Below are positions 24,799-34,307 of a DNA stretch of 64,000 bases, in pieces. Below the pieces are notes generated by a model. That model did no database searches, was not told the origin of the DNA, and saw only the letters and a program-made list of their open reading frames with translations. Made by a program: the position numbers and the translations under genes. This DNA is from Acinetobacter sp. XS-4 (GTDB lineage Bacteria > Pseudomonadota > Gammaproteobacteria > Pseudomonadales > Moraxellaceae), in contig NZ_CP094657.1 in assembly GCF_023920705.1 (NCBI RefSeq), forward strand, positions 248,001-312,000, written 5' to 3'. Position 1 is the stretch's first letter. The number at the start of each line of letters is the position of its first letter.

Positions 24799-26313
24799 TT
24801 AAGCTGATTTCGCAACTGGTGCTGCTTGAAGCATTTGACCTGTTTCTTCGAAGTTTGCATGCCAAGACAGTGCTTCACGAAGTAAATGAGGGGTGTGTCC
24901 ACCTTTAGCACATGCACGATCAAAGTAATCATTTAATGCATCACGGTAAAGTGGGTGTACACAATTATCGATAACAGCGCGAGCGCGTTCACGAGGCGCT
25001 AAACCGCGTAAGTCTGCTAAACCTTGTTCTGTCACTAAAATATCAACGTCATGTTCACTGTGGTCAACATGGCTCACCATTGGCACGATAGAAGAGATAT
25101 CGCCGCCTTTAGCAATTGACTTGGTCACAAAGATTGCCAAGTGAGCGTTACGAGCGAAGTCACCTGAACCGCCAATACCGTTCATCATTTTAGTGCCGCA
25201 TACATGAGTTGAGTTCACGTTACCGTAAATATCAAATTCAAGCGCAGTGTTAATGCCGATAATACCTAAACGACGTACAAGCTCAGGGTGGTTAGAAATT
25301 TCTTGTGGACGAAGTACTAATTTGTCTTTGTAAGCTTCGATATTACCAAAAACTTTTTCACCACATTTTGCAGAAAGCGTAATTGAACTACCAGAAGCAA
25401 ATTTCATTTTGCCTGCATCAATTAATTCAAAAGTACAGTCTTGTAATACTTCTGAGTACATGATGAGGTCTTCAAAGTCAGAATCTTTTAAACCTGTTAA
25501 TACCGCATTTGCAATCGAACCGATTCCTGCTTGTAATGGGCCAAGGCTTTTTGGTAAACGGCCTTCAGCAACTTCTTTATTAAAGAAAGCAATGAGGTGG
25601 TTCGCAATACCTTGAGTTTCATCATCTGGCGGAGTTACCGTTGATGGTGAGTCATGAGTGTCGTTAAATACAATACCGACAATCTTTGCAGGATCGATTT
25701 GGATTGCTGATGTACCAATACGCTCATCCACTTTTGTTAATGGAATTGGAGTACGTGTTGGACGATAAGTTGGGATGTAGATATCGTGCAAACCTTCAAA
25801 GCTTTCGCTTAAAGATGTGTTGATTTCAACAATAACTTTCTCGGCAAAAATAGCAAAACTTGCAGAGTTACCTACAGAAGTTGTTGGAATAATTCCGCCA
25901 TCTTCAGTAATTGCAATTGCTTCAATTACCGCAACATCAGGACGTTTAAGCTGTTGGTTACGCATTTGCTCAACAGTTTCAGATAAATGTTGGTCAATAA
26001 ACATAACTTCGCCATTGTTAATGGCACGACGTAAAGTGTTGTCCACTTGGAATGGCATACGACGAGATAAAACACCTGCTTCCGTGAGTTGTTTGTCTAA
26101 GTCGTTACCTAAGCTGGCACCCGTAATTAACGTGATTTTTAACGGATTTTTCTTTGCAAGTTCTACAAGGGCTTGTGGAACAGCTTTAGCTTCACCAGCA
26201 CGAGTAAAACCACTCATACCTACGGTCATTCCATCTTCGATGAATTGCGCAGCTTGTTCAGCACTGATGACCTTGTCATGAAGAGAAGCTAGGCGAATAC
26301 GACTTAAAGACAT
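24799..26313 (-). CDS. Succinyl-CoA:acetate CoA-transferase family protein
   Basis: A 504-residue class I CoA-transferase of the acetyl-CoA hydrolase/transferase family, close in length and motifs to Acetobacter AarC. It has G-M-S-G-F-T-R-A-G-E near residue 33, the Glu-bearing A-I-T-E-D-G-G-I-I-P-T-T-S-V-G-N near 150, the catalytic region F-D-I-Y-G-N-V-N-S-T-H, and G-I-G-G-S-G-D-F-A-R-N. It moves CoA between succinate and acetate or propionate, linking acetate handling to the TCA cycle. The substrate preference cannot be read. It is monocistronic. Confidence 0.9.
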   Translation of the reverse strand: MSLSRIRLASLHDKVISAEQAAQFIEDGMTVGMSGFTRAGEAKAVPQALVELAKKNPLKITLITGASLGNDLDKQLTEAGVLSRRMPFQVDNTLRRAINNGEVMFIDQHLSETVEQMRNQQLKRPDVAVIEAIAITEDGGIIPTTSVGNSASFAIFAEKVIVEINTSLSESFEGLHDIYIPTYRPTRTPIPLTKVDERIGTSAIQIDPAKIVGIVFNDTHDSPSTVTPPDDETQGIANHLIAFFNKEVAEGRLPKSLGPLQAGIGSIANAVLTGLKDSDFEDLIMYSEVLQDCTFELIDAGKMKFASGSSITLSAKCGEKVFGNIEAYKDKLVLRPQEISNHPELVRRLGIIGINTALEFDIYGNVNSTHVCGTKMMNGIGGSGDFARNAHLAIFVTKSIAKGGDISSIVPMVSHVDHSEHDVDILVTEQGLADLRGLAPRERARAVIDNCVHPLYRDALNDYFDRACAKGGHTPHLLREALSWHANFEETGQMLQAAPVAKSA

Positions 26314-26504
26314 TGGACATCCTCAGAATTGTCAAAACATACGGGATTTTAGCTATGAAAAATTGAAAAGTGCATAGGTGTTAGGCTAAGGTCTAATTTT
26401 GTAAATAAATGGTGGTATAAATTATATTTATGGTTTTTATTTAATTGATTTTTATTGCTTTTATTTGTCTTTAAAATGAGGCTTTTAATAACTAACTGGT
26501 TAAA

Positions 26505-27962
26505 TTAAAAGCGCTCACTTAAAGTTTGTTTTATTTTTTCCAATGGATTGATCGAGCTATTTTCTTCTGGGACTGGTTTTGGGATCGGTAAAGAAATAAT
26601 AACTTCTAAACCGCCTTGTTCACGGTTGTGAATTTGAATTTCACCATGGTGAATATCGACAATACGTTTGACAATAGCCAATCCAAGTCCACTCCCTTGG
26701 ATTGTTCTTGCGGCGTCTCCGCGCACAAAAGGCTGCATTAAATCTTCAATTTGATCTGGCGGAATACCTTCACCATGATCGGCAACAGTAATTAAAATAT
26801 TTTCATTTTCAACTTTTGCACTTAGATCTATAGGTTCAGCACCATAGCGTTTTGCATTATTAATCAGGTTCGCAATAAGTCGTTTTAAAGAAAGGCTACG
26901 TGCCGGAATAATGGGCACATCCTGCATCTCGAACTGAATATCAAGTGGCTTGAACTGGACAACAAGCTCTTGCAAAAGCATATTGATATTGGTGTCTTTC
27001 AACTCTTCATCTGAGCCATCACGCATATACGAAATAAACTGATTAAGAATTGCATCCATATCATCTACGTCATAGACCAGACCTTCACGTAAGAACTCAT
27101 CAGGTAGCATTTCTGCTGTTAAGCGAATGCGTGTTAAAGGAGTTCGCAAATCATGTGAAATACCGGCCAACATAATACGTCTTTCACGCTCGGTTTGATC
27201 AAGCGTATAGACCATGCGATTAAAGGCTTGGTTTACTTGTCGAATTTCTAGTGGGCCGTGATTGGTATCTAAGTAAGGTGCTGTTCCAGACTTACTATAT
27301 TCATTGGCAGCATTTTGCAAACGACGCAGAGGGCGGTTCATTTGTCTGACCAAAATCAAAATAATGATCGCCGACAGTAGAGGAACACCAACAACCCAAC
27401 CAATTAATAGCTCAGGACTATAGTTTGCATAGGTTTTTAAAGGTTCGCGAACCCAATTCCCGTGCATTTCAGGTGTTTGAATCCAAATACGTGGGCTAGG
27501 TTTAAACTGGAAGTAAACCGTAACATCCTTAGCCCCAATCTCATTTGCCAGTTTTTGTTCGATCTGATTAGTAAAAAACTCAGCAATTACTTTATCGCGG
27601 ACACTTGGATATTCTTTGGGATTGGTAACGTATTCAATTCCAACACGATTACGTAACCACTCATCAACATCGACTTCATTTTCGCGATGAAAAATCCGTA
27701 TATCTGGATTGTTGACGAGCTCAAGTTCAACTGCAAGATAACGAGCGTGTTGTTGAATTTCAGGTAAGTAAAGAGTGCGCCAAAAGAACCATAACGACAT
27801 AAATAAGCTAAAAAACACCACCAGCAGTACCAGAATGGTGGTACGCATGGCAGCAGAGCGTGGCTTAATTTTGTCGAGAAAACGTTCCCACCGAGTTCGT
27901 TTACGTTCTGAGTAGGTAGCGTAATCAGTAAAGTTTTGTGGCGCGATTGGATCTAAACTCAC
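26505..27962 (-). CDS. envZ: Sensor histidine kinase EnvZ
   Basis: A 485-residue membrane kinase. There are two membrane helices (about 40-65 and 185-205) enclosing a periplasmic domain, then a HAMP linker and the phosphoacceptor box G-I-S-H-D-L-R-T-P-L-T-R (about 268-279). The ATPase domain has N-N-A-K-R-Y-G, D-H-G-E-G-I-P and G-S-G-L-G-L-A-I-V. It lies 17 bases downstream of ompR and is cotranscribed. Known: EnvZ-OmpR controls porins and osmotic responses. The C-terminus is somewhat longer than in E. coli EnvZ. Confidence 0.92.
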   Translation of the reverse strand: MSLDPIAPQNFTDYATYSERKRTRWERFLDKIKPRSAAMRTTILVLLVVFFSLFMSLWFFWRTLYLPEIQQHARYLAVELELVNNPDIRIFHRENEVDVDEWLRNRVGIEYVTNPKEYPSVRDKVIAEFFTNQIEQKLANEIGAKDVTVYFQFKPSPRIWIQTPEMHGNWVREPLKTYANYSPELLIGWVVGVPLLSAIIILILVRQMNRPLRRLQNAANEYSKSGTAPYLDTNHGPLEIRQVNQAFNRMVYTLDQTERERRIMLAGISHDLRTPLTRIRLTAEMLPDEFLREGLVYDVDDMDAILNQFISYMRDGSDEELKDTNINMLLQELVVQFKPLDIQFEMQDVPIIPARSLSLKRLIANLINNAKRYGAEPIDLSAKVENENILITVADHGEGIPPDQIEDLMQPFVRGDAARTIQGSGLGLAIVKRIVDIHHGEIQIHNREQGGLEVIISLPIPKPVPEENSSINPLEKIKQTLSERF

Positions 27963-27979
27963 TCTATCTTATCTCAGGC

Positions 27980-28744
27980 TTATTCCGCACCATCTGGAAC
28001 AAATACATAACCCACGCCCCATACCGTTTGGATATAACGTGCACGTGCAGGATTATCTTCAATTAAACGACGTAGGCGAGAGACTTGAACGTCAATTGAA
28101 CGTTCCATTGCACCCCACTCACGACCACGAGCCAAATTCATGAGTTTGTCACGAGTTAATGGTTCACGTGGGTGCTGTACCAATGCTTTTAATACTGCAA
28201 ATTCGCCAGTCGTTAAGGTAACGATTTGTCCTTCGCGTGTCAGTGTGCGAGTAGACAAGTCTAAAGACCATGGACCAAAGCTCACAACTTCAACTTGTTG
28301 GCTCGGAGCACCAGGAACTTCACGAACTTGGCGACGCAATACAGCACGGATACGAGCTAAAAGTTCATTTGGATTAAATGGCTTTGGCAAGTAATCGTCT
28401 GCACCAGCTTCAAGACCTGCAATACGGTCTGAATCGCTACCGCGTGCTGTTAACATGATGATTGGCGTATCAATATTTGATTGGCGTAAACGACGGCAAA
28501 TACTCAAACCATCTTCAACTGGCAACATAAAGTCGAGTACGATAAGTGAAAATAACTCACGTTGTAATAGACGGTCCATTTGAGAAGCATCATGGGCAGT
28601 TTTTACAACAAAGCCTTTATCTTCCAAAAAACGTTGCAAGAGGGTACGTAAACGCACATCGTCATCGACCACTAAAATACGTTCGACACGATCCGTTTCG
28701 TTGTGTACGGTTTCAGGATGTTCAGCAGGTACAACTAAACTCAT
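27980..28744 (-). CDS. ompR: Response regulator OmpR
   Basis: A 254-residue regulator. The receiver domain has the acidic D-D-D near residue 28, phosphoacceptor D in V-L-D-F-M-L-P (about 72) and K in P-K-P-F-N-P-N. The winged-helix DNA-binding domain has R-S-I-D-V-Q-V-S-R-L-R-R-L-I near the C-terminus, typical of OmpR. The ATG has GGGAG about 8 bases upstream. It heads the ompR-envZ pair and is divergent from tex across a 667-bp gap, a neighbourhood also known in enterobacteria. Confidence 0.94.
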   Translation of the reverse strand: MSLVVPAEHPETVHNETDRVERILVVDDDVRLRTLLQRFLEDKGFVVKTAHDASQMDRLLQRELFSLIVLDFMLPVEDGLSICRRLRQSNIDTPIIMLTARGSDSDRIAGLEAGADDYLPKPFNPNELLARIRAVLRRQVREVPGAPSQQVEVVSFGPWSLDLSTRTLTREGQIVTLTTGEFAVLKALVQHPREPLTRDKLMNLARGREWGAMERSIDVQVSRLRRLIEDNPARARYIQTVWGVGYVFVPDGAE

Positions 28745-29411
28745 GATGTACTCCCTTTTAAAGTCATAATTTATATATTATTGGGTCGGTGAGGCTTATT
28801 GCCAACAAGCCCTCAGTATAATGCTGATGTTCTTGTTAAGACTATGTATCAATTTGCTCAAAATTACAATTTTCAAGGTAGTTTGAAACCAAAAAACAAC
28901 ATCTTAAGCCCATAATTTAGCAAAGACTGATCTAAAAAAACAAATACTTAAATCTTTGATAATTTTTTAATAATTAAATATTAATAACTAATTGTTTCAA
29001 ATAAGTTATTTTAGACAAGCTCACTTGTTTCTTTTGTTTTTTTAATTGTTGAAATAAGCAGATAGTTGGGTTCGATAAAAATTTAGACGAATAAAAGCTT
29101 GTTGAATCTCTATATTTTTATCTTTAGAGGAGTGTACCAATATGTTCATTTTCTCATAAATTATAATAAAATTTGGTCACATTCATGACATAAGTCCTAC
29201 GTTTATATTTTATAAAGATTAAAAGACAGAGCTCAGCCTCAACTTTTTCATAGTTGAACTCCTATTTTTATGTGCTCTAGTCGTCTTAAAAACCATAAAT
29301 ATTCAGAGTCAATACAAAAAAACGTTTTGAATACGCAAACAAGTGTGGATTTTATGGGCTTGGTCTTTATAATCAGTGCTTTTAAACTTTATCCTTGTGG
29401 GATCAAACACG
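28745..29411. other. 667-bp AT-rich gap between ompR and tex
   Basis: No convincing coding sequence is visible on either strand. It contains a possible TATAAT (29368-29373) for tex, the weak hairpin CAACT/AGTTG near 29240-29262, and no tRNA or recognised riboswitch. It presumably carries the two divergent promoters and may hide an sRNA. Confidence 0.5.
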
Positions 29412-31760
29412 ATGACTGACTTAGTTCAGCAGTTGGCAAGTGAGCTTGCCGTACGTCCAAACCAAGTAGAAGCTGCCATCCGCTTAATTGATGAAGGTGC
29501 CAGTGTTCCATTTATTGCCCGTTACCGTAAAGAAGTAACACAAGGTTTAGATGATACGCAGTTACGCCAATTAGATACTCGTTTAGCGTATTTACGTGAT
29601 TTATATGAGCGCCGTGAAAAAGTTATTCAGTCATTGCAAGAACAGAATAAATTGAGTGATGACTTGTTGGCACGAGTAAATGCTGCCGAAACAAAAAATG
29701 CTTTAGAAGAACTTTATGCACCGTATCGCCCTAAGCGTACAAGTAAATCTTTTAAAGCAAAAGAAGCAGGTTTAGGACCAATTGCTGAAAAAATTATTGC
29801 AGAACAAGTTGACCCAACAGAAGCATTGGCTGCTTTTAGTCATGACGATTATCCAGATGTTGAAAGTCAGTTAGATGCGATTCAGCATATTCTGATTGAT
29901 GACTGGGCACAAAATATTTCACTTACTACAGAATTAAAAACAACTTTTGCAAAAACTGCAGTTTTAAAAAGTGCGGTTGCATCTGAAGAAAAGAAAGAAG
30001 TTGGTAAAAAGTTCCGTGATTACTTTGAATTCTCTGAAGGTCTAAACAAATTACCTTCTCATCGTTTATTGGCGATGTTACGTGGTCGTCAAGAAAACGT
30101 ATTGGGTTTGAAAGTAGATGGTGAAGATGATGCGCCATTGGCACGTATTGAAACTGAATACAACCTTGAGCAAATTCAACCTCAAGCACGTCAGGATTTC
30201 TTAAAGCAAACTGCAAAATTATTCTGGTTAGGCAAGATTCGTCCTCAAATCGAACACTCATTGTTAACAGAAAAGCGTCTTACTGCTGAAGCAGAAGCAA
30301 TGCAGGTATTTGCTGAAAATCTTCGTCATTTATTATTGTCAGCGCCAGCAGGCAGCCGTACGACTTTGGGTGTTGACCCTGGTATTCGTACTGGCGTTAA
30401 ACTGGCAGTGATCAGCGATGCAGGGGATGTACTTGCTCACAGCACGATTTATCCATTTGCTCCAAAAGATGATAAAGAAGGCTCAATTGCTGAACTTGCA
30501 CGACTATGCCGTGAATATAACGTAGAGCTCATTGCAATTGGTAATGGTACAGCTAGCCGTGAAACAGAAGCTGTTGTTGCTGAAATGATGGCTGCGAATA
30601 CTGACCTGAATTTAACACGAATCACTGTAAGTGAAGCGGGTGCATCTGTTTACTCTGCAAGTGAACTTGCGTCGGCAGAACTTCCTGAGCTTGACGTTTC
30701 AATTCGTGGTGCAGTTTCTATTGCTCGCCGTTTACAAGATCCACTTGCTGAACTTGTGAAGATTGATCCGAAATCAATTGGTGTAGGTCAATATCAACAC
30801 GATGTAAACCAGACTGGTTTGGCAAAAACCCTTGATGCAGTGGTAGAAGACTGTGTGAATGCTGTAGGTGTTGATGTAAATACCGCTTCACCAGCAATCT
30901 TGGCTTATATTGCTGGTTTAAACAAAGCAATTGCTCAACAGATTGTTGAATACCGCAAAGAGCATGGTCGTTTTGACAACCGTCAATCGTTGAAAAGCGT
31001 ACCGCGTTTAGGTGATCGTACTTTTGAACAGGCGGCTGGTTTCTTACGCATTCAAAATGGTTCTGAACCTTTAGATGCTTCTTCAGTTCACCCTGAAAGT
31101 TATGGTCTTGTTGAGAAAATTGTTGCAGCAAAAGCAACAACTGTTAAAGATATCATCGGTAATACTGAAATCATTCGCCAAGTAAAAGCTGATGAATTTG
31201 TTGATGACAAAATTGGTTTACCAACAATTCAAGACGTTTTAGCTGAACTTGAAAAACCAGGTCGTGACCCACGTCCAGAGTTCCGTACTGCTAAATTCCG
31301 CGAAGATATTACTGAAGTTGGTCAATTGACGGAAGGTATGCAACTTGAAGGTGTGATCACTAATGTCACAAACTTTGGTGCCTTTGTTGATATTGGTGTG
31401 CATCAGGATGGCTTAGTTCATATTTCTGAACTTGCAAATGAGTTTGTATCTGATCCACATAAAGTTGTAAAACCGGGCCAGATTGTGCAAGTACGTGTTA
31501 TGCAGGTTGATGTTGAACGTAACCGCGTGAACTTAAGTATGCGTGCTGAAGGTTCTGCACCTGTAAAAGCTCAGCGTCCACCACGCCGTGAACAAAATAC
31601 AGAACAACGTTTTGAACGTAAACCTCAAGGTAAACGTCCTCAACCACGTAAAGATCAAGCTGAACGTCCTCAGCGCACTAAGCAAGAGAAACCACAAGAG
31701 CAAAAAATTGGTGGTTTAGGTGCATTGTTGCTACAAGCTGGGATTAAAGGCTCTAAATAA
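29412..31760 (+). CDS. tex: RNA-binding transcription accessory protein Tex
   Basis: A 782-residue cytoplasmic protein. The N-terminal Tex-like helical region includes V-P-F-I-A-R-Y-R-K-E-V-T-Q-G-L-D. A YqgF/RNase H-like domain (T-L-G-V-D-P-G-I-R-T-G) lies in the middle, followed by helix-hairpin-helix repeats (about 490-560). A C-terminal S1 domain (G-V-I-T-N-V-T-N-F-G-A-F-V-D-I-G) ends in a basic R/P/Q-rich tail of about 60 residues. The ATG at 29412 fits the family; an earlier start at 29376 is not supported. It ends at a strong terminator. Confidence 0.95.
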   Translation: MTDLVQQLASELAVRPNQVEAAIRLIDEGASVPFIARYRKEVTQGLDDTQLRQLDTRLAYLRDLYERREKVIQSLQEQNKLSDDLLARVNAAETKNALEELYAPYRPKRTSKSFKAKEAGLGPIAEKIIAEQVDPTEALAAFSHDDYPDVESQLDAIQHILIDDWAQNISLTTELKTTFAKTAVLKSAVASEEKKEVGKKFRDYFEFSEGLNKLPSHRLLAMLRGRQENVLGLKVDGEDDAPLARIETEYNLEQIQPQARQDFLKQTAKLFWLGKIRPQIEHSLLTEKRLTAEAEAMQVFAENLRHLLLSAPAGSRTTLGVDPGIRTGVKLAVISDAGDVLAHSTIYPFAPKDDKEGSIAELARLCREYNVELIAIGNGTASRETEAVVAEMMAANTDLNLTRITVSEAGASVYSASELASAELPELDVSIRGAVSIARRLQDPLAELVKIDPKSIGVGQYQHDVNQTGLAKTLDAVVEDCVNAVGVDVNTASPAILAYIAGLNKAIAQQIVEYRKEHGRFDNRQSLKSVPRLGDRTFEQAAGFLRIQNGSEPLDASSVHPESYGLVEKIVAAKATTVKDIIGNTEIIRQVKADEFVDDKIGLPTIQDVLAELEKPGRDPRPEFRTAKFREDITEVGQLTEGMQLEGVITNVTNFGAFVDIGVHQDGLVHISELANEFVSDPHKVVKPGQIVQVRVMQVDVERNRVNLSMRAEGSAPVKAQRPPRREQNTEQRFERKPQGKRPQPRKDQAERPQRTKQEKPQEQKIGGLGALLLQAGIKGSK

Positions 31761-31780
31761 GCGTCTTTAATTCATAAAAG

Positions 31781-31802
31781 GCCTCCAATCGGAGGCTTTT
31801 TT
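31781..31802 (+). terminator. Terminator of tex
   Basis: The GCCTCC-AATC-GGAGGC stem followed by TTTTTT. Confidence 0.9.
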
Positions 31803-31836
31803 ATTGGCAAAGAATTATTTCTAATAGGCATTAAAG

Positions 31837-31947
31837 ATGCGATTAAGAAAAAAACACGGTCGTAAAGATGAGGTGAATCTTAAGATCAACAAATCGTTGT
31901 TAAATACACAATTAAATACACAACGTTATAGCATAACTAAACTTTAA
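31837..31947 (+). CDS. Possible 36-residue small ORF
   Basis: A short frame begins at ATG with AGG 8 bases upstream. The product would be basic, with R-K-K-H-G-R-K near its start and a repeated L-N-T-Q. It lies in the 295-bp gap between tex and the SulP gene. The direct repeat AAATACACAA underlies the L-N-T-Q pair. It could be chance. Confidence 0.2.
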   Translation: MRLRKKHGRKDEVNLKINKSLLNTQLNTQRYSITKL

Positions 31948-32055
31948 TGATATTCAGTTGTCCGACATCATCAACCCAGCCTTGAAGCATTTACTCACTT
32001 TCAGGCTGTAATAGTACAACTTTGCTTATTTCTTTTTATTATAAATGGTTGTTTT

Positions 32056-34242
32056 ATGTCGGTTTTAAACCTGAAAAATAGATTTTATTTAAAAGACCTC
32101 CTGTCTGGAGTTGTCGTCTTCCTTGTGGCATTACCGCTGTGCTTGGGTATCGCTTTAGCCTCAGGTGCTCCCATCATCTCTGGTATTATCGCAGGTATTG
32201 TAGGCGGCATTATCGTAGGCTTACTAAGTGGTTCTCACATTAGTGTTGCTGGCCCAGCGGCAGGGCTAACTGCCGTCATTCTTGTACAGTTAGAACAACT
32301 AGGCGGCAATTATGCCGCCTTTTTATTGTGTATTATTTTTGCCGGTGTCCTGCAAATTCTCTTTGGATTATTCAAGTTAGGTTTTTTTGCCAACTTTATT
32401 CCAAATAATGTCATTTTAGGATTACTAGCCGCTATTGGTGTCATCCTGATTGCAACCCAATTACCTTATTTGTTTGGGCTTTCTGATTTTTCCTGGGAAC
32501 AGGTTTGGACTTCAACACCTGATGCGTTCTTTGAGCGTTTCGATAGCGGAGCTGCACTTATTGGTTTGCTCAGTTTATTTTTAATTTTAGCGTGGGATAG
32601 TAGTCCACTCAAAAAACTGGCTTTACCTTCGGCTCTGATCGCGGTGGTTTTAGCAGCGGGTTTAAATTTTGTTTTGGTGAGTATTGGCTCTGCATGGGCA
32701 GTGCAAATTGATAACCTCATTCAACTACCGAATATATTACAAGCACCCGAAAAAGTATTAATTTTTCCTGATTTTAGCTATTTAGCTGAGCCTATGATTT
32801 ACACAGGGGCAATTACGCTGGCTGTCGTGGCATCTTTAGAAACATTATTGAATCTGGAAGCGGCAGATAAAATCGATCCTCAAAAACGCTCTTCTCCTCC
32901 TAACCGGGAACTCTGGGCACAAGGTACAGGTAACATCATTTCTGGTTTAATTGGTGGAATGCCGGTGACCTCAGTGATTGTACGTAGTTCGGTGAATGCC
33001 AATGCAGGTGCGCGTAGCAAATGCTCTACCATTATTCATGGTGTATTGTTGCTGTTAGCGGTTTTGTTCTTCGTGCCATTAATGAACATGATTCCTTTGT
33101 CTGCATTGGCTGCGATCTTAATCTTGACAGGTTTTAAGCTTACCCATCCAAAACTATTTAAACAGCTTTATCAAAAGGGCTGGAAACAGTTTTTACCTTT
33201 TATTATTACCTTAGTTGCAATTTTGCTGACCGATCTTTTAATGGGAATTTTAATTGGTCTGTTCACCAGTAGCGCTTTTATTCTCTATGGTAATTTTAAT
33301 AAAGGTATACGTGTTTATAGAGAGAAACGCTTGCATGGCGTAGTGACTCGTATTGAACTTCCATCACAAGTCACTTTTCTTAATCGTTCTGCGCTTATTT
33401 CGGCATTGGAACATGTGCATAAACATCAGCAACTCATTATTGATGCGACTCAATGTGATTCGATCGATCCTGATATCTATCAAGTTATTCAAGATTATCA
33501 AAGTGAAACGGCCATTAAGCGCCAAGTAAATCTTAAACTGGTCGGATTCAAGCAGCACTATCAAGACGTTGATGATGCAGTACTTGATATTGATATTAGT
33601 ACACATGATTTGCAACAAAAGCTGAGTCCTCAACAGGTCGTTAACTTACTTAAAGAAGGAAACGAACGTTTTGTAAAAAATGAACGTCTACAACGAGATA
33701 TTTATCGACAAATTCGTGTTACTGCAGATGAAGGGCAGCATCCGATCGCAGCAGTGCTTGGTTGTATGGATTCACGTGCACCTACCGAAATGATTTTTGA
33801 TGTGGGTATTGGTGATCTGTTTAGCTTGCGAATTGCAGGTAATATTGCTGGGCAAAAAGTATTGGGTTCACTTGAGTTTGCTTGTCAGGCTAAAGGCTCT
33901 AAAGTAATTGTAGTTTTGGGACATACCGATTGCGGTGCGGTAACGAGTGCATGCCAATTACGTCTAGAACAAAAGCAAGTGTCCGATGTGAAGGAAATGC
34001 CACACATTCAATATGTACTTGGACCATTAATGCATTCGGTTGATAGCGTATATGACATTATGCAGCCACGTGAATTAGGGAATGCTTTTATTAGTCAAGT
34101 GACCGCAATGAATGTTCATTACAACATCCAGTACATTATTAATAACAGCAGTGTGCTCAAAGATATGGTTGAGCGAGGTGAGATTGTAGTTGTGGGTGCA
34201 ATTTACGATGTAAAAACAGGACACGTTCAATTTCTTGATTGA
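32056..34242 (+). CDS. SulP-family transporter fused to beta-carbonic anhydrase
   Basis: A 728-residue fusion. Residues about 1-400 are a SulP permease with ten or more helices (S-V-A-G-P-A-A-G-L-T near 71). Residues about 405-515 are a degenerate STAS-like linker. The last about 195 residues are a beta-carbonic anhydrase with the zinc ligands Cys in G-C-M-D-S-R and His-Cys in G-H-T-D-C-G-A, and the D-R dyad intact. Known: such fusions are thought to couple bicarbonate or sulfate movement with CO2 hydration. The substrate cannot be fixed by sequence. It is monocistronic. Confidence 0.93.
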   Translation: MSVLNLKNRFYLKDLLSGVVVFLVALPLCLGIALASGAPIISGIIAGIVGGIIVGLLSGSHISVAGPAAGLTAVILVQLEQLGGNYAAFLLCIIFAGVLQILFGLFKLGFFANFIPNNVILGLLAAIGVILIATQLPYLFGLSDFSWEQVWTSTPDAFFERFDSGAALIGLLSLFLILAWDSSPLKKLALPSALIAVVLAAGLNFVLVSIGSAWAVQIDNLIQLPNILQAPEKVLIFPDFSYLAEPMIYTGAITLAVVASLETLLNLEAADKIDPQKRSSPPNRELWAQGTGNIISGLIGGMPVTSVIVRSSVNANAGARSKCSTIIHGVLLLLAVLFFVPLMNMIPLSALAAILILTGFKLTHPKLFKQLYQKGWKQFLPFIITLVAILLTDLLMGILIGLFTSSAFILYGNFNKGIRVYREKRLHGVVTRIELPSQVTFLNRSALISALEHVHKHQQLIIDATQCDSIDPDIYQVIQDYQSETAIKRQVNLKLVGFKQHYQDVDDAVLDIDISTHDLQQKLSPQQVVNLLKEGNERFVKNERLQRDIYRQIRVTADEGQHPIAAVLGCMDSRAPTEMIFDVGIGDLFSLRIAGNIAGQKVLGSLEFACQAKGSKVIVVLGHTDCGAVTSACQLRLEQKQVSDVKEMPHIQYVLGPLMHSVDSVYDIMQPRELGNAFISQVTAMNVHYNIQYIINNSSVLKDMVERGEIVVVGAIYDVKTGHVQFLD

Positions 34243-34256
34243 TCAGCTCTTGAGTT

Positions 34257-34286
34257 AAAAAAGCGCCTTATTTAAGGCGCTTTTTT
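34257..34286. terminator. Bidirectional terminator, SulP-CA / SDR
   Basis: The perfect 14-bp arms 34257-34270 and 34273-34286 with a 2-base loop include A- and T-runs on both sides, between convergent genes. Confidence 0.9.
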
Positions 34287-34307
34287 AACTATGGCATCAA
34301 CTCAAAA

